This document shows positions 6,898 through 14,252 of a stretch of DNA of 18,397 bases, piece by piece (position 1 is the first letter of the stretch; the number at the start of each line of letters is the position of its first letter). The stretch is from Deltaproteobacteria bacterium (GTDB taxonomy: Bacteria; Desulfobacterota; DSM-4660; Desulfatiglandales; HGW-15), in NCBI GenBank assembly GCA_016926135.1, contig JAFGPH010000534.1, positions 1 to 18,397 of the forward strand, written 5' to 3'. Under the pieces are notes generated by a model, which had not been told where the DNA came from, searched no databases, and worked only from the letters and a program-made list of their open reading frames with translations. A program made the position numbers and the translations under genes.

Positions 6898-8649
6898 ATG
6901 GAAACCACATCGCAGTATCTGAGGCTTCCTCTCCTCAATGATTACATACGACACTGGGCCGGAAAGACCCCGGGCAAACCGGCCATGATCCAGCACGAGG
7001 ACGGTAAGACCGTTACCTACAAGAGGTTCCTCTCTCTGATCGACTTCTTTGCCCTGCGGCTCCTGGACATGGGGATCCGCAAGGGGGATCGTGTCGCCAC
7101 CATGCTCGTGCTTATCCCCGAGCACATGGCCCTCATGTACGCCTGCTTCAAGATCGGCGCCATCATCGCACCCATGGACCTGCGGCTGAAGGAAGAGGAG
7201 CTGGTAAGAGACCTTGCCAAGATCGAGCCCAGGGCTTTTTTCTTCCTGGGGAACACGCCGGTGCGGGACTTCCGTGAGGCGGGAAGAGCGGTCAGGGAGC
7301 ATTGCCCCTCCGTGGAACACCTGGTGCAGTTCACCCCGGATCCCGGGCCGGGCGACCTCCTGGATGGTGCGCTGGCCGTCACGGACATGATGGAAAAGAA
7401 GAGGCTCGTGTGGTTGAAGGTCAAGGACCTTTTTTCCGGGCGCCTCCGGAAGGCCTTTTCCGCCATTGGGACCCGGAGCCCCGCACTCATCATTTACACC
7501 ACGGGCACGACCGGTGACCCCAAACCTGCGCTCCTCTGTCATGAAAACATCATCGTTCAGAACGAGGTCCTCGCCCGCGGTATCGACATCGGCATGGGAG
7601 GCGATTTCCGCCTTCTCATCAATCTGCCCCCCAGCCACGTGGGCTGCGTGACCGAGTGCTTCATGACCACCATGTTTCTGGGGGGCACTGCGGTGCTGCT
7701 CAGGATCTTCGATGTGAAGATGACCCTCGAGGCCGTGGAGAGGCACAGGGTGAACGTCCTCGGCCAGATTCCCACCCAGTTCCGCATGTTGTGGAACCAC
7801 CCCGAGTACAAGAAATACGACCTGAGCAGCCTGAAGTTCGTGGCCTATGCCGGGTCGGCCGTGGATGCGGCCTTTCTGGAGAAGCTTTCCGCCATGGCAC
7901 CGGAGTATGGGACCGGTATCGGCATGACCGAGAACGCCGGTTTTGCCACATTCACACCCAGGGGCATCCCGACCGAAGAGATGGTAGGCCAGGTGGGACG
8001 CGCCTTCCCTGATCTGGCCCAGGTCACGGTGCGCAGGGCCATGAGGGAGGACGGAGGGGCGGGCGAAGAAGTCCCGGACGGGGAGGTGGGAGAGATTTGC
8101 TATCACCCGCCCATCGTGTTTCTGGGCTACTACAACATGCCGGAGGAGACGGCCGGGGCCATTTCAAAGGAGGGAATTCTCTACACCGGCGATCTCGGTT
8201 ATTTCAAGGATCTGGGGACCTACCGCGCCCTCTACCTCGCGGGGCGTCGCAAATTCATGATCAAGCAGAAGGGCTATAACGTCTTTCCCGACGAGGTGGA
8301 GTCACACATTGCCCGGCTGGAGGGCGTGGATGTGACCGAGGTGGTGGGCATGCCCCACAGGGTGTTCGACGAAGGGGTTTTCGCGTTTGTCCGGCCGAAG
8401 AAGGGCGCCGAACTCACAGGGGACCGGGTGATGGAGCACTGCCGGCAGATCGCCTCGTACAAGCGGCCCCAGCATGTCGAGATATGGCCAGCAGGCAGGG
8501 AATTTCCCATGACCCGGAGCACCAAGGTGGACAAGCTGGCCCTCAGGGAGGCGGCCCGCGGCGTCATCGAGGACCTGCGTCGCCGGGGGAAGTGGGACGC
8601 CTTTCCCGAAGACTCTCTCTCTACTGAGGGAGAGGGTCCGGCTCAATGA
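6898..8649 (+). CDS. acyl-CoA synthetase (AMP-binding, ANL superfamily)
   Basis: A 583-residue adenylate-forming enzyme that would activate a carboxylic acid to its acyl-AMP and then to the CoA thioester. Core motifs are in order: the ATP loop YTTGTTGDPKP (200-210; the Gly usual after PK is Pro-Ala here), the YGTGIGMTE block (337-345), YTGDLG (429-434), the hinge GRRKFMIKQKGYNVFPDEVE (449-468), and near the end MTRSTKVDK (538-546), whose Lys543 is at the catalytic Lys position. ATG 6898 has AAGGAGG 7 bases upstream. The length is typical of medium/long-chain or aryl-CoA ligases. It is paired with the double-hotdog hydratase upstream, consistent with fatty or aromatic acid degradation, or modification of a special lipid. 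Substrate class is not determinable from the sequence alone. Confidence 0.9.
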   Translation: METTSQYLRLPLLNDYIRHWAGKTPGKPAMIQHEDGKTVTYKRFLSLIDFFALRLLDMGIRKGDRVATMLVLIPEHMALMYACFKIGAIIAPMDLRLKEEELVRDLAKIEPRAFFFLGNTPVRDFREAGRAVREHCPSVEHLVQFTPDPGPGDLLDGALAVTDMMEKKRLVWLKVKDLFSGRLRKAFSAIGTRSPALIIYTTGTTGDPKPALLCHENIIVQNEVLARGIDIGMGGDFRLLINLPPSHVGCVTECFMTTMFLGGTAVLLRIFDVKMTLEAVERHRVNVLGQIPTQFRMLWNHPEYKKYDLSSLKFVAYAGSAVDAAFLEKLSAMAPEYGTGIGMTENAGFATFTPRGIPTEEMVGQVGRAFPDLAQVTVRRAMREDGGAGEEVPDGEVGEICYHPPIVFLGYYNMPEETAGAISKEGILYTGDLGYFKDLGTYRALYLAGRRKFMIKQKGYNVFPDEVESHIARLEGVDVTEVVGMPHRVFDEGVFAFVRPKKGAELTGDRVMEHCRQIASYKRPQHVEIWPAGREFPMTRSTKVDKLALREAARGVIEDLRRRGKWDAFPEDSLSTEGEGPAQ

Positions 8650-8674
8650 TGAAACCGACTTTGGACACCGAGCC

Positions 8675-10546
8675 ATGGCCAGGATGTATCCGGAGGACAT
8701 CGAGGGGCTTGAGGAGGCCACCGAGGGCGAGAAAAGGCTCTTCCGGTTCCTGAGGGAGGCGGCCAGACCCCAAAGGGATTTCATCTGCTGGTATCAGCCC
8801 TCCATAGGCCGTACCGGCCGGGAGCCCGATTTCGTCCTGTTCTGCCGGAAGCTGGGGCTCCTGGTCCTGGAGGTGAAGGACTGGACCTCCAGACAGATCG
8901 TCTCCTATACCCCGCGCAAGTTCACCGTCCGCATCTCAGGACGGGCCGAAGAGAAGACCAATCCCCTCAAACAGGCCAGGGGAGCTGTCCTTGAACTGAT
9001 GGAGAAGTTCAGGGCGTTTCCCGAATTCCTATCCGAAGAACCGCTTCACGAAGGCGAGCTGAAGATCCCCATCGGCAGGATGGCCGTATTCCCCAACATC
9101 CGCAGGAGCCAGTATCTCGACAGGGGGCTCCAGTGGCTTATCCCGCAGGAGTCGGCCCTGCTCGAAGATGACCTGAAAGCGGCGGGCGAGATCCTCTGTG
9201 ACAACTCGGGGAGGAAATTCCACGACAGGATTGCAGGCGCCTTTCCCTTCCCCTTCAGAGGGCTCACCGAGAAGGAGACGGAAAGGCTCTGTTTCCTGAT
9301 CTGGCCGGTATCGAGAATCGACCTGCCGCCACGCCGGGGAGAAGGAAAGAGCCGTTTCCAGAGGGAGGTGCAGGCCCTGGACGAGGCGCAGGCACGGCTG
9401 GCACTGCGTCTCAAGCCCGGGCACCAGATTATCAAGGGGCCCCCGGGGAGCGGTAAGACCGTCGTGCTGGTGCATCGCTGCTGCCATCTCCACCGGTATC
9501 ACCCGGGGATGAGGAAGATCCTTCTGGTGTGTTTCAACATCGCCCTTGTGGGGTACCTGAAGCGGTCCATCCTGGAAAAGGGGATCGGCACGGGGGAGCA
9601 CGGGGTCGAGGTCTACCATTTCTTTGAACTGTGCTCCCGGGTCCTGGGGGAGACGGTCCACTACGAGAACGAGGATTCCGAATACTACGACCTGGTCGCC
9701 CAGGAGGCACTGGAAAGGATCGGGAAGGGGGAGGGACGCGCCGGTCCCTATGACGCGATCCTGGCGGACGAGGGCCAGGACTTCGACAACAGGATGCTGC
9801 GGGTGCTCCTGGGACTTCTCAGGCCCGGCGGGGACCTGGTCGTCGCCCTTGATTCCTTCCAGGACCTCTACATGAGACGACCCTCCTGGTCGGAACTGGG
9901 GATCAGGGCTAGCGGCAGGGCCACTTACCTCAGACAGGTGTACCGGAACACGAAGGAGATTTTTGATTTCACGCAAGCGTTCATCGGTCGCAAACCCGGC
10001 ATGAAGAGGCAACTCGCCCTGCTGCCCGACGAGGCCCCCCTGCACGGGGAGCCTCCCGAGATCCGCAGGGTCGAGAGCGCCGAAGATCTGGAGACCTTCC
10101 TGGCCCGTGACATGAGGTCGTGTATAGAGGAGGGGTACCGAAGATCGGAGATCGCGGTGCTCTATGATGACAAGGTGTATGGTCCCAGCCGATTCGCATA
10201 CGACAACAGGGCCCTGCCCATGCGCCTGCTCAAGAAGCTGGACGCCTCCGGCATTCCCGCCTTCTGGGTCTCACAGGATGTGAGGTCCAAGCAGATGTTC
10301 GACGTGACGACCGACAGGGTTTCGGTCATCAGCATCCACAGCTCCAAGGGTCTGGATTTCGACCTGGTCTACCTGGTGGGCGTCGATCACATTCACGTCG
10401 CGGAGAGCGCGAAGGAAACCCTGACGGCCCTGATCTACGTGGGCATGACCCGGGCCAAGTACCGCCTGGTCATTCCCTACGTGCAGGAGACGGAACTGGT
10501 GAGACGGATGAAGGCATGCCTGAATCAGGACAGGGACAAGCCCTGA
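8675..10546 (+). CDS. NERD-domain SF1 (UvrD/Rep-like) helicase
   Basis: A 623-residue protein joining a nuclease-like domain to a superfamily 1 helicase. The N-terminal NERD region (about 14-110) has GREPDFVLF (48-56) and LLVLEVKDW (62-70): Asp52 and the Glu66-x-Lys68 pair are the PD-(D/E)xK-type signature. The helicase part has Gln239 in LDEAQARLAL, Walker A GPPGSGKT (255-262), Walker B ILADEGQD (362-369), YRNTKEIFDF (423-432), motif V SVISIHSSKGLDFDLVYLVG (550-569) and motif VI IYVGMTRAKYRLVI (587-600). It would unwind or translocate on DNA or RNA with ATP and may cut it. ATG 8675 has only a weak ribosome site; ATG 8684 is an alternative. It stands alone 25 bases after the ligase gene. DNA repair or phage defence are both possible. 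Confidence 0.9.
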   Translation: MARMYPEDIEGLEEATEGEKRLFRFLREAARPQRDFICWYQPSIGRTGREPDFVLFCRKLGLLVLEVKDWTSRQIVSYTPRKFTVRISGRAEEKTNPLKQARGAVLELMEKFRAFPEFLSEEPLHEGELKIPIGRMAVFPNIRRSQYLDRGLQWLIPQESALLEDDLKAAGEILCDNSGRKFHDRIAGAFPFPFRGLTEKETERLCFLIWPVSRIDLPPRRGEGKSRFQREVQALDEAQARLALRLKPGHQIIKGPPGSGKTVVLVHRCCHLHRYHPGMRKILLVCFNIALVGYLKRSILEKGIGTGEHGVEVYHFFELCSRVLGETVHYENEDSEYYDLVAQEALERIGKGEGRAGPYDAILADEGQDFDNRMLRVLLGLLRPGGDLVVALDSFQDLYMRRPSWSELGIRASGRATYLRQVYRNTKEIFDFTQAFIGRKPGMKRQLALLPDEAPLHGEPPEIRRVESAEDLETFLARDMRSCIEEGYRRSEIAVLYDDKVYGPSRFAYDNRALPMRLLKKLDASGIPAFWVSQDVRSKQMFDVTTDRVSVISIHSSKGLDFDLVYLVGVDHIHVAESAKETLTALIYVGMTRAKYRLVIPYVQETELVRRMKACLNQDRDKP

Positions 10547-10635
10547 ATCGGGGAGACGGAGTGGACCATGGAAGACACCCGGGCCCTGGACCCGGAACTC
10601 TGAACCCGAAACCAGCGGCTTCCCGCCCAATTCTC

Positions 10636-10664
10636 TTGACATAACCCATTGATAGGAATAAAAA
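10636..10664 (+). promoter_or_regulatory. putative sigma-70-type promoter
   Basis: TTGACA (10636-10641) is a perfect -35 box, followed after 17 bases by TAAAAA (10659-10664), a 4-of-6 -10 box, in an AT-rich island of a GC-rich window. It points toward the truncated radC at 10895, giving a leader of about 225 bases that includes the hairpin at 10773-10811. Confidence 0.45.
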
Positions 10665-10772
10665 ATACCCCGTTCTTAAAGAACTTGGCACCTGTTCACC
10701 CATCTTCAAGACCGGATCGTTTTTCCATGAACCTCTAACCTCCCCTACAGGGTGCCGCCTATGAATGCAAGC

Positions 10773-10811
10773 AAACCCCATCTCTCGTCCCATAGGAAGA
10801 GAATGGGGTTT
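10773..10811. other. hairpin upstream of radC remnant
   Basis: AAACCCCAT (10773-10781) is an exact inverted copy of ATGGGGTTT (10803-10811); inside, CTCT and AGAG can extend the stem past a one-base bulge. No T-run of terminator quality follows. It may be a transcript-end structure, an inverted end of a lost element or part of a leader. Confidence 0.4.
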
Positions 10812-10894
10812 GGTGTCTTCTGTGGCGATTTAGGACGTTGTTCCAGGGCGGCTGGGTGATTGCTGGAGAGCGCCGTGGGGAGAAGAAAACAATC

Positions 10895-11266
10895 ATGAGC
10901 GCCGATAAGGAAGTCAAAGACCATAAGGGCCATAGGGATCGGCTAAGAGAGAGGTTCAGGAAAGGGGGCCTACAGGCGCTTCACGACTATGAGCTTCTGG
11001 AATTGCTGCTTACCTATGTCATCCCCCGTAAAGACACAAAGCCGCTCGCCAAGGATCTGCTCAGGAAATACAAGTCGTTTGACTCAGTCTTAAGTCAGAC
11101 CAAGGATAGATTAGAAGCGGTCAAAGGGTTGGGCAAAGAGGCTTCGACTTTCATCTTTGTCATCCGGGCCTGCATAGAAAGATATCTGGAACAAAGAGTT
11201 GAAAGGAAGAAGAACATCTCCTCCCCTCAGGAGGTTATGCAATTGAGATGGCACGGCTACTATTGA
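10895..11266 (+). pseudogene. radC: truncated RadC paralogue, N-terminal domain only
   Basis: ATG 10895 follows GGGGAGAAG. The 123-residue product begins with GHRDRLRERFRKGGLQALHD and YELLELLLTYVIPRKDTKPL, the opening of a RadC family different from the complete copy at 5201, and contains the helix-hairpin-helix EAVKGLGKEAS. It runs normally to ISSPQEVM, the linker before the JAB/MPN domain, and then breaks into an unrelated QLRWHGYY tail. The whole metal-binding domain (no HxHPxG) is absent, so roughly half the gene is lost. The sequence after the break, in another frame, is the end of a different gene (next entry). Base composition is visibly less GC-rich than in flanking genes, which suggests acquired DNA. 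The fragment could still be translated, but a working RadC is not expected. Confidence 0.75.
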
Positions 11267-11574
11267 CCGTCTCCTCTGAAGTGGATGTGGTGGCAAAGGT
11301 CCTGTGCAAAGAGATCGATGGCGGATCGAAACCCGAGGGAATAGATGAGTGCAGCCGACGAATCCTACGGGGTTATTCCTCCATTTGCGGTGAAATTGCC
11401 CGTATCCCTCGTTTCTGGCTCCAATTCACCCCTTGGGCATCGTGGGCTCAAGCAAAATCTCCCGAGTGGTGGTCTGCATACAACGCCGTAAAGCATGAGC
11501 GCATGACTCATTTTGACAGGGCAAACCTGCTGAACGTCTTGAACGCCATATGTGGTTTGCTACTCATGCGATAG
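11248..11574 (+). pseudogene. C-terminal remnant of an uncharacterised protein fused behind radC fragment
   Basis: About 108 residues are readable in a frame different from the radC fragment, overlapping its last 19 bases. The frame is open back to 11203, but recognisable sequence begins at about AIEMARLLLTVSSEVDVVAK. It continues to PEWWSAYNAVKHERMTHFDR and ANLLNVLNAICGLLL, a pattern I associate with uncharacterised mostly helical accessory proteins (possibly HEPN-like because of YNxxKHxR), not with RadC. There is no good ribosome binding site and the N-terminal part of the parent gene is absent. The simplest reading is a deletion that removed the end of radC and the start of this gene, leaving a junction near 11240. 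A genuine small gene starting at ATG 11248 is less likely. Confidence 0.5.
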
Positions 11575-11627
11575 GTGGCGGTCGGACCAAGACAACAATT
11601 TGACTTCACTTGAGAGATACCCAGCGT

Positions 11628-11647
11628 CAAGCCCAAAACAGGGCTTG
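11628..11647. other. 7-bp hairpin between the gene remnant and the MazG-like gene
   Basis: CAAGCCC and GGGCTTG are exact inverted copies with a 6-base loop AAAACA; a second, smaller pair CATTTT/AAAATG follows within the next 25 bases. No clear T-run, so function as terminator is uncertain. Confidence 0.35.
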
Positions 11648-11694
11648 GGACCGCATTTTCAGCCCCAAAATGAGGTTTTGAGCAGGATATAAGG

Positions 11695-12045
11695 ATGGAT
11701 ATAGAAGAGCTTGAAAAGAGAGTCATCGAGTTCAGAGACGCCCGGGATTGGGCACCGTACCACAACCCCAAGGACCTGGCCATCTCTCTCTCGTTGGAGG
11801 CCTCGGAGCTGCTGGAGATATTTCAGTGGAAGAATCCGGAGGAGGTGGAGGCGATCAGGGGCGATCCGGAAGGGCGCAGGAGGGTCAAGGAAGAGCTTGG
11901 TGATGTTCTGATCTATGCCCTCAATATGTGCCATGCCTTCGGCTTTGATCCCTCCGAGGTGATCCTGTCCAAGCTTCAAATCAACGAGCAGAAGTATCCG
12001 GTGGAGAGGGCAAAAGGGAGCGCGAAGAAGTACAACGACGTTTGA
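11695..12045 (+). CDS. MazG-like nucleotide pyrophosphohydrolase
   Basis: A 116-residue all-helical nucleotide pyrophosphohydrolase of the short MazG-like/RS21-C6 (dCTPase) group, which hydrolyses (deoxy)nucleoside triphosphates to the monophosphate and pyrophosphate and so cleans the nucleotide pool. The metal-binding pattern is present: Glu35-x2-Glu38 in LEASELLEIFQWK and Glu67-x2-Asp70 in KEELGDVLIYALNM. The C-terminal block KYPVERAKGSAKKYNDV is a hallmark of this group and shows the gene is complete. The AGGATATAAGG sequence before ATG 11695 serves as ribosome binding site. It is a single gene between the radC remnant and a repeat-rich gap. Members of this group also occur in mobile regions, but nothing here ties it to a toxin or phage system. 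Confidence 0.88.
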   Translation: MDIEELEKRVIEFRDARDWAPYHNPKDLAISLSLEASELLEIFQWKNPEEVEAIRGDPEGRRRVKEELGDVLIYALNMCHAFGFDPSEVILSKLQINEQKYPVERAKGSAKKYNDV

Positions 12046-12070
12046 ATGTTGACGATCTCGTAAACGCTCA

Positions 12071-12088
12071 TGACCGGCGTGCCGGTCA
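12071..12088. repeat. 18-bp near-perfect palindrome
   Basis: TGACCGGC and GCCGGTCA are exact inverted copies with a 2-base centre, 25 bases after the MazG-like gene. It could be a hairpin at the transcript end or an operator-like site; no T-run follows. Confidence 0.45.
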
Positions 12089-12107
12089 GCCCGACGCATG
12101 AAAATCC

Positions 12108-12135
12108 CCCTCTCCACCCAAGTGGGGGGAGAGGG
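12108..12135. repeat. CCCTCTCC/GGAGAGGG hairpin, interspersed-repeat type
   Basis: CCCTCTCC (12108-12115) pairs with GGAGAGGG (12128-12135), and ACCC/GGGG partly extends the stem. Followed by TCGGGATGAGGGGGG and, a little later, TTTT, the sequence resembles an intergenic repeat seen widely in proteobacteria (from memory, not searched). It may also slow transcription after the MazG-like gene. Confidence 0.5.
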
Positions 12136-12181
12136 TCGGGATGAGGGGGGTGTTTTCACGGCAAAAAGTCGCGTTCACCCT

Positions 12182-12238
12182 GTTCGTCCTTCGATACCTC
12201 AGGACGAACGGTCTTTCCGATCATGGTGAGGTATCGAA
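12182..12238. repeat. interspersed palindromic repeat, copy A
   Basis: GTTCGTCCT (12182-12190) and AGGACGAAC (12201-12209) are exact inverted 9-mers around the loop TCGATACCTC. A second half, TGAGGTATCGAA (12227-12238), is the exact inverse of TTCGATACCTCA (12190-12201). The same loop sequence occurs in copy B at 14142-14203, but with different stem bases. It lies in the gap before nudC and looks like a REP-type extragenic element. Confidence 0.7.
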
Positions 12239-12291
12239 ATGTGGTATGAATGACGTCATCGGCCCGCGGGTCGGTCAGAAAGGATAAGCTT

Positions 12292-13116
12292 ATGTCGTTC
12301 GTTTCGTCTTTCCGAGCGCCCCCTGAAGACCGGGAATCGGATTTGTGGTTCCTTTTCCGGGATCAACACCTGCTGGTAGGACAGAAAGGGGAGAGTCTCT
12401 TTGTTCCGCGGTCGCCGAATCTGGAAAGGCTTGGTGTTGCGCCGGCGGAGAAGGAGTTCCTTGGATGGCTGGATGAGTGCCCATGCTATGCCGCGGAGGT
12501 GCAGGAAGGGGAACCTGTTTCGGAAGGCTTCTCGTTCATGGGGCTGAGGAGGCTTTTCGCGGCCCTGGAGCCGGAGGTGATCCAGGTGGCCGGCCTGGCA
12601 AACCAGTTGGTGCGGTGGAACCGCAACCACCGGCACTGTGGGCGGTGCGGAAATCCCACTGAAAAGAAGACGGATGAAAGGGCGCGGGTCTGTCCTCAGT
12701 GCGGATGCGTTGCGTACCCCAGGATCTCTCCGGCGATCATCGTTGCCGTGGTCAAGGATCACCAGATTCTGCTGGCCAACTCGCAGCGGTTTCCGGGAAA
12801 ATTCTACAGCGTCCTGGCCGGGTTTGTGGAACCGGGGGAAACCCTTGAGGCGTGCGTGAAACGGGAGGTCTTCGAAGAGGTGGGCGTCTCGTTGAAAAAC
12901 ATCCGTTACTTCGGGAGCCAGCCATGGCCTTTTCCTGATTCCCTGATGATTGCGTTCACCGCGGAATACGAGGGTGGAACCATCCGGATCGATCCTTCCG
13001 AAATCACGGAAGCAGGCTGGTTTCGCGCGGACGGGCTCCCTGCCGTCCCACCCAGGATCAGCATTGCCCGACACTTGATCGACTGGTTCGTGGAAAGGGA
13101 AAGAACTTACGTATGA
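12292..13116 (+). CDS. nudC: NADH pyrophosphatase NudC (NAD-capped RNA hydrolase)
   Basis: A 274-residue Nudix enzyme that cleaves NADH or NAD-capped RNA 5' ends to the mononucleotides. The zinc ribbon has C116-G-R-C119 and C134-P-Q-C137. The Nudix box (177-199) has the form GFVEPGETLE...REVFEEVGV and keeps every conserved Gly and Glu. The SQPWPFPDSLM motif (209-219) is the NudC-specific signature that follows the box, and separates it from other Nudix enzymes. ATG 12292 is chosen for the AGGA 8 bases upstream; ATG 12250, in frame, would add 14 residues reading into the repeat-rich gap. The gene sits between two related palindromic repeats together with the HAD remnant and queC. The protein is cytoplasmic. 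Confidence 0.95.
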   Translation: MSFVSSFRAPPEDRESDLWFLFRDQHLLVGQKGESLFVPRSPNLERLGVAPAEKEFLGWLDECPCYAAEVQEGEPVSEGFSFMGLRRLFAALEPEVIQVAGLANQLVRWNRNHRHCGRCGNPTEKKTDERARVCPQCGCVAYPRISPAIIVAVVKDHQILLANSQRFPGKFYSVLAGFVEPGETLEACVKREVFEEVGVSLKNIRYFGSQPWPFPDSLMIAFTAEYEGGTIRIDPSEITEAGWFRADGLPAVPPRISIARHLIDWFVERERTYV

Positions 13117-13135
13117 TGGGGGGCTTCCACACGGC

Positions 13136-13387
13136 ATGAGGAAAAGCACGGGCCATGCCGTGGTTCACGGAGTGCCATGGACTATTTGGGTCATATTCGT
13201 TGGGAACGACATGTACCGCGATGTGTTGGGTGCACAGCGGCTGGGCATGAGGACCCTTTTCTTTGAATCCAACCAGGGCAATCATACGCACGAGGGCGTG
13301 AGACCGGACTATGTGGTCACCGGCTTCGAACGTGTGCCCGAAGGGTTGGCCTTTTTGAGCACACGGGACGAGCCTGAGGACCTGTAG
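13136..13387 (+). pseudogene. HAD-family hydrolase remnant, C-terminal end only
   Basis: From about residue 19 the 83-residue frame reads VIFVGNDMYRDVLGAQRLGM followed by RTLFFESNQG and GVRPDYVVTGFERVPEGLAF. This is the end of a haloacid-dehalogenase-type phosphatase: motif IV (the acidic GD/GN-D pair that binds magnesium) and the last strand-helix units, as in the subfamily with a DxxGAxxxGM motif. Motifs I to III, including the catalytic DxDxT, are missing and cannot be upstream, because nudC ends only 19 bases before. The first residues do not match the family. So this is a leftover of a gene whose first two-thirds were lost. It ends 9 bases before the queC start, and a short product might still be translated. 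Confidence 0.7.
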
Positions 13388-13396
13388 AGAGGGGCC

Positions 13397-14098
13397 ATGT
13401 CAGGCGCAACAAAAACGAGGAAGGCGGTCGTTCTGTCGAGCGGCGGGGTAGATTCCACAACCGTCATGGCCATTGCCGGATCCGAGGGCTACGAAATCTA
13501 CAGCCTCAGTTTTCGTTATGGCCAGCGTCACGTCCTTGAGCTGAAAGCGGCCGAAAGGGTGGCGAAGGCGCTCGGAGTGAAAGATCATCTCGTGATCGAT
13601 ATCGACCTGAAGCGGATAGGTGGGTCTGCGCTGACCGATGATATCGAAGTGCCGAAAGGTCGGAACGAAGGAGAGATGCAGAAGAAAATCCCGGTAACCT
13701 ATGTGCCGGCCCGCAACACCATCTTTCTCTCTTATGCCCTTGCCTGGGGCGAGGTGTTGGGGGCCTCGGACATATTCATAGGTGTGAATGCCATCGACTA
13801 TAGCGGGTATCCTGATTGCCGGCCGGAGTACATCGAGGCGTTCGATCGGATGGCCAACCTGGGGACCAGGGCAGGCGTGGAAGGGAAGAACAGATTCAGA
13901 ATACGGACACCCCTTATCCGGATGACCAAGGCCCAGATCATCCGCAAGGGGCTGGAACTGGGCGTTGATTACGGCATGACCCACAGTTGCTACGACCCTG
14001 CCCCTGACGGCCGAGCCTGCGGGGGGTGCGACAGTTGCAGGCTGAGGAAGAAGGGGTTCCGGGAGGCCGGGATTGCGGACCCGGCCCGATACGTTTGA
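13397..14098 (+). CDS. queC: 7-cyano-7-deazaguanine synthase QueC
   Basis: A complete 233-residue QueC, which converts 7-carboxy-7-deazaguanine to preQ0 with ammonia and ATP in queuosine biosynthesis. The PP-loop ATP-binding motif SGGVDSTT is at 15-22; [24 protein letters not shown] and [17 protein letters not shown] are typical family blocks. The zinc site is complete: Cys198, Cys208, Cys211 and Cys214 in [19 protein letters not shown]. The ATG follows GAGAGGGG. No other queuosine genes (queD, queE, queF) are in the window. It is the last plus-strand gene before a convergent iron-sulfur operon. The downstream gap is filled with a large imperfect palindrome that may separate the two converging transcripts. 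Confidence 0.95.
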   Translation: MSGATKTRKAVVLSSGGVDSTTVMAIAGSEGYEIYSLSFRYGQRHVLELKAAERVAKALGVKDHLVIDIDLKRIGGSALTDDIEVPKGRNEGEMQKKIPVTYVPARNTIFLSYALAWGEVLGASDIFIGVNAIDYSGYPDCRPEYIEAFDRMANLGTRAGVEGKNRFRIRTPLIRMTKAQIIRKGLELGVDYGMTHSCYDPAPDGRACGGCDSCRLRKKGFREAGIADPARYV

Positions 14099-14101
14099 GA
14101 C

Positions 14102-14242
14102 CCTGTAACAGGATAAGTTGTGCAACTTGCCCCCACGTTCCGTTCATGCTGAGGTATCGAAGCATGAACAGGGGTATTCTCCCTTCGATACCTCAGGGCG
14201 AACGCTTCGCAGACCGACTTGTTCAACTTATTCTGTGACAGG
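14102..14242. repeat. 141-bp imperfect palindrome containing repeat copy B
   Basis: The outer arms 14102-14126 and 14218-14242 are imperfect inverted copies of about 25 bases (shared CCTGT, ACAG, ATAAGTTG, CAA). Within, GTTCATGCT (14142-14150) and AGCATGAAC (14161-14169) are an exact 9-bp inverted pair around loop GAGGTATCGA, and TGAGGTATCGAA (14150-14161) is the exact inverse of TTCGATACCTCA (14184-14195). The right half, CTCCCTTCGATACCTCAGGG followed by CGAAC, forms a third, slightly degraded hairpin. It occupies the gap between the convergent queC and metV-like genes. A REP/MITE-like element or bidirectional transcript end is likely. Confidence 0.7.
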
Positions 14243-14252
14243 CCCTAAGTAA

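Larger units (their letters stand above)
10547..10894. other. 348-base gap without a gene, with promoter and hairpin
   Basis: No credible protein frame is present. The first part holds a short inverted repeat around CCGGGCCCTGGACCCGG (10578-10595 region) and GAACCCGAAACC-type sequence resembling intergenic repeats. The middle is AT-richer and contains a sigma-70-like promoter, and the second half contains a hairpin (both listed separately). Confidence 0.5.

Noticed and set aside
6862..8106. 414-codon minus-strand frame opposite the acyl-CoA synthetase
   Set aside because: The plus strand has all the ANL motifs in order; the minus frame is a shadow.
12182..14203. CRISPR array
   Set aside because: The palindromic units occur only as two distant, differently arranged loci without regular spacers.
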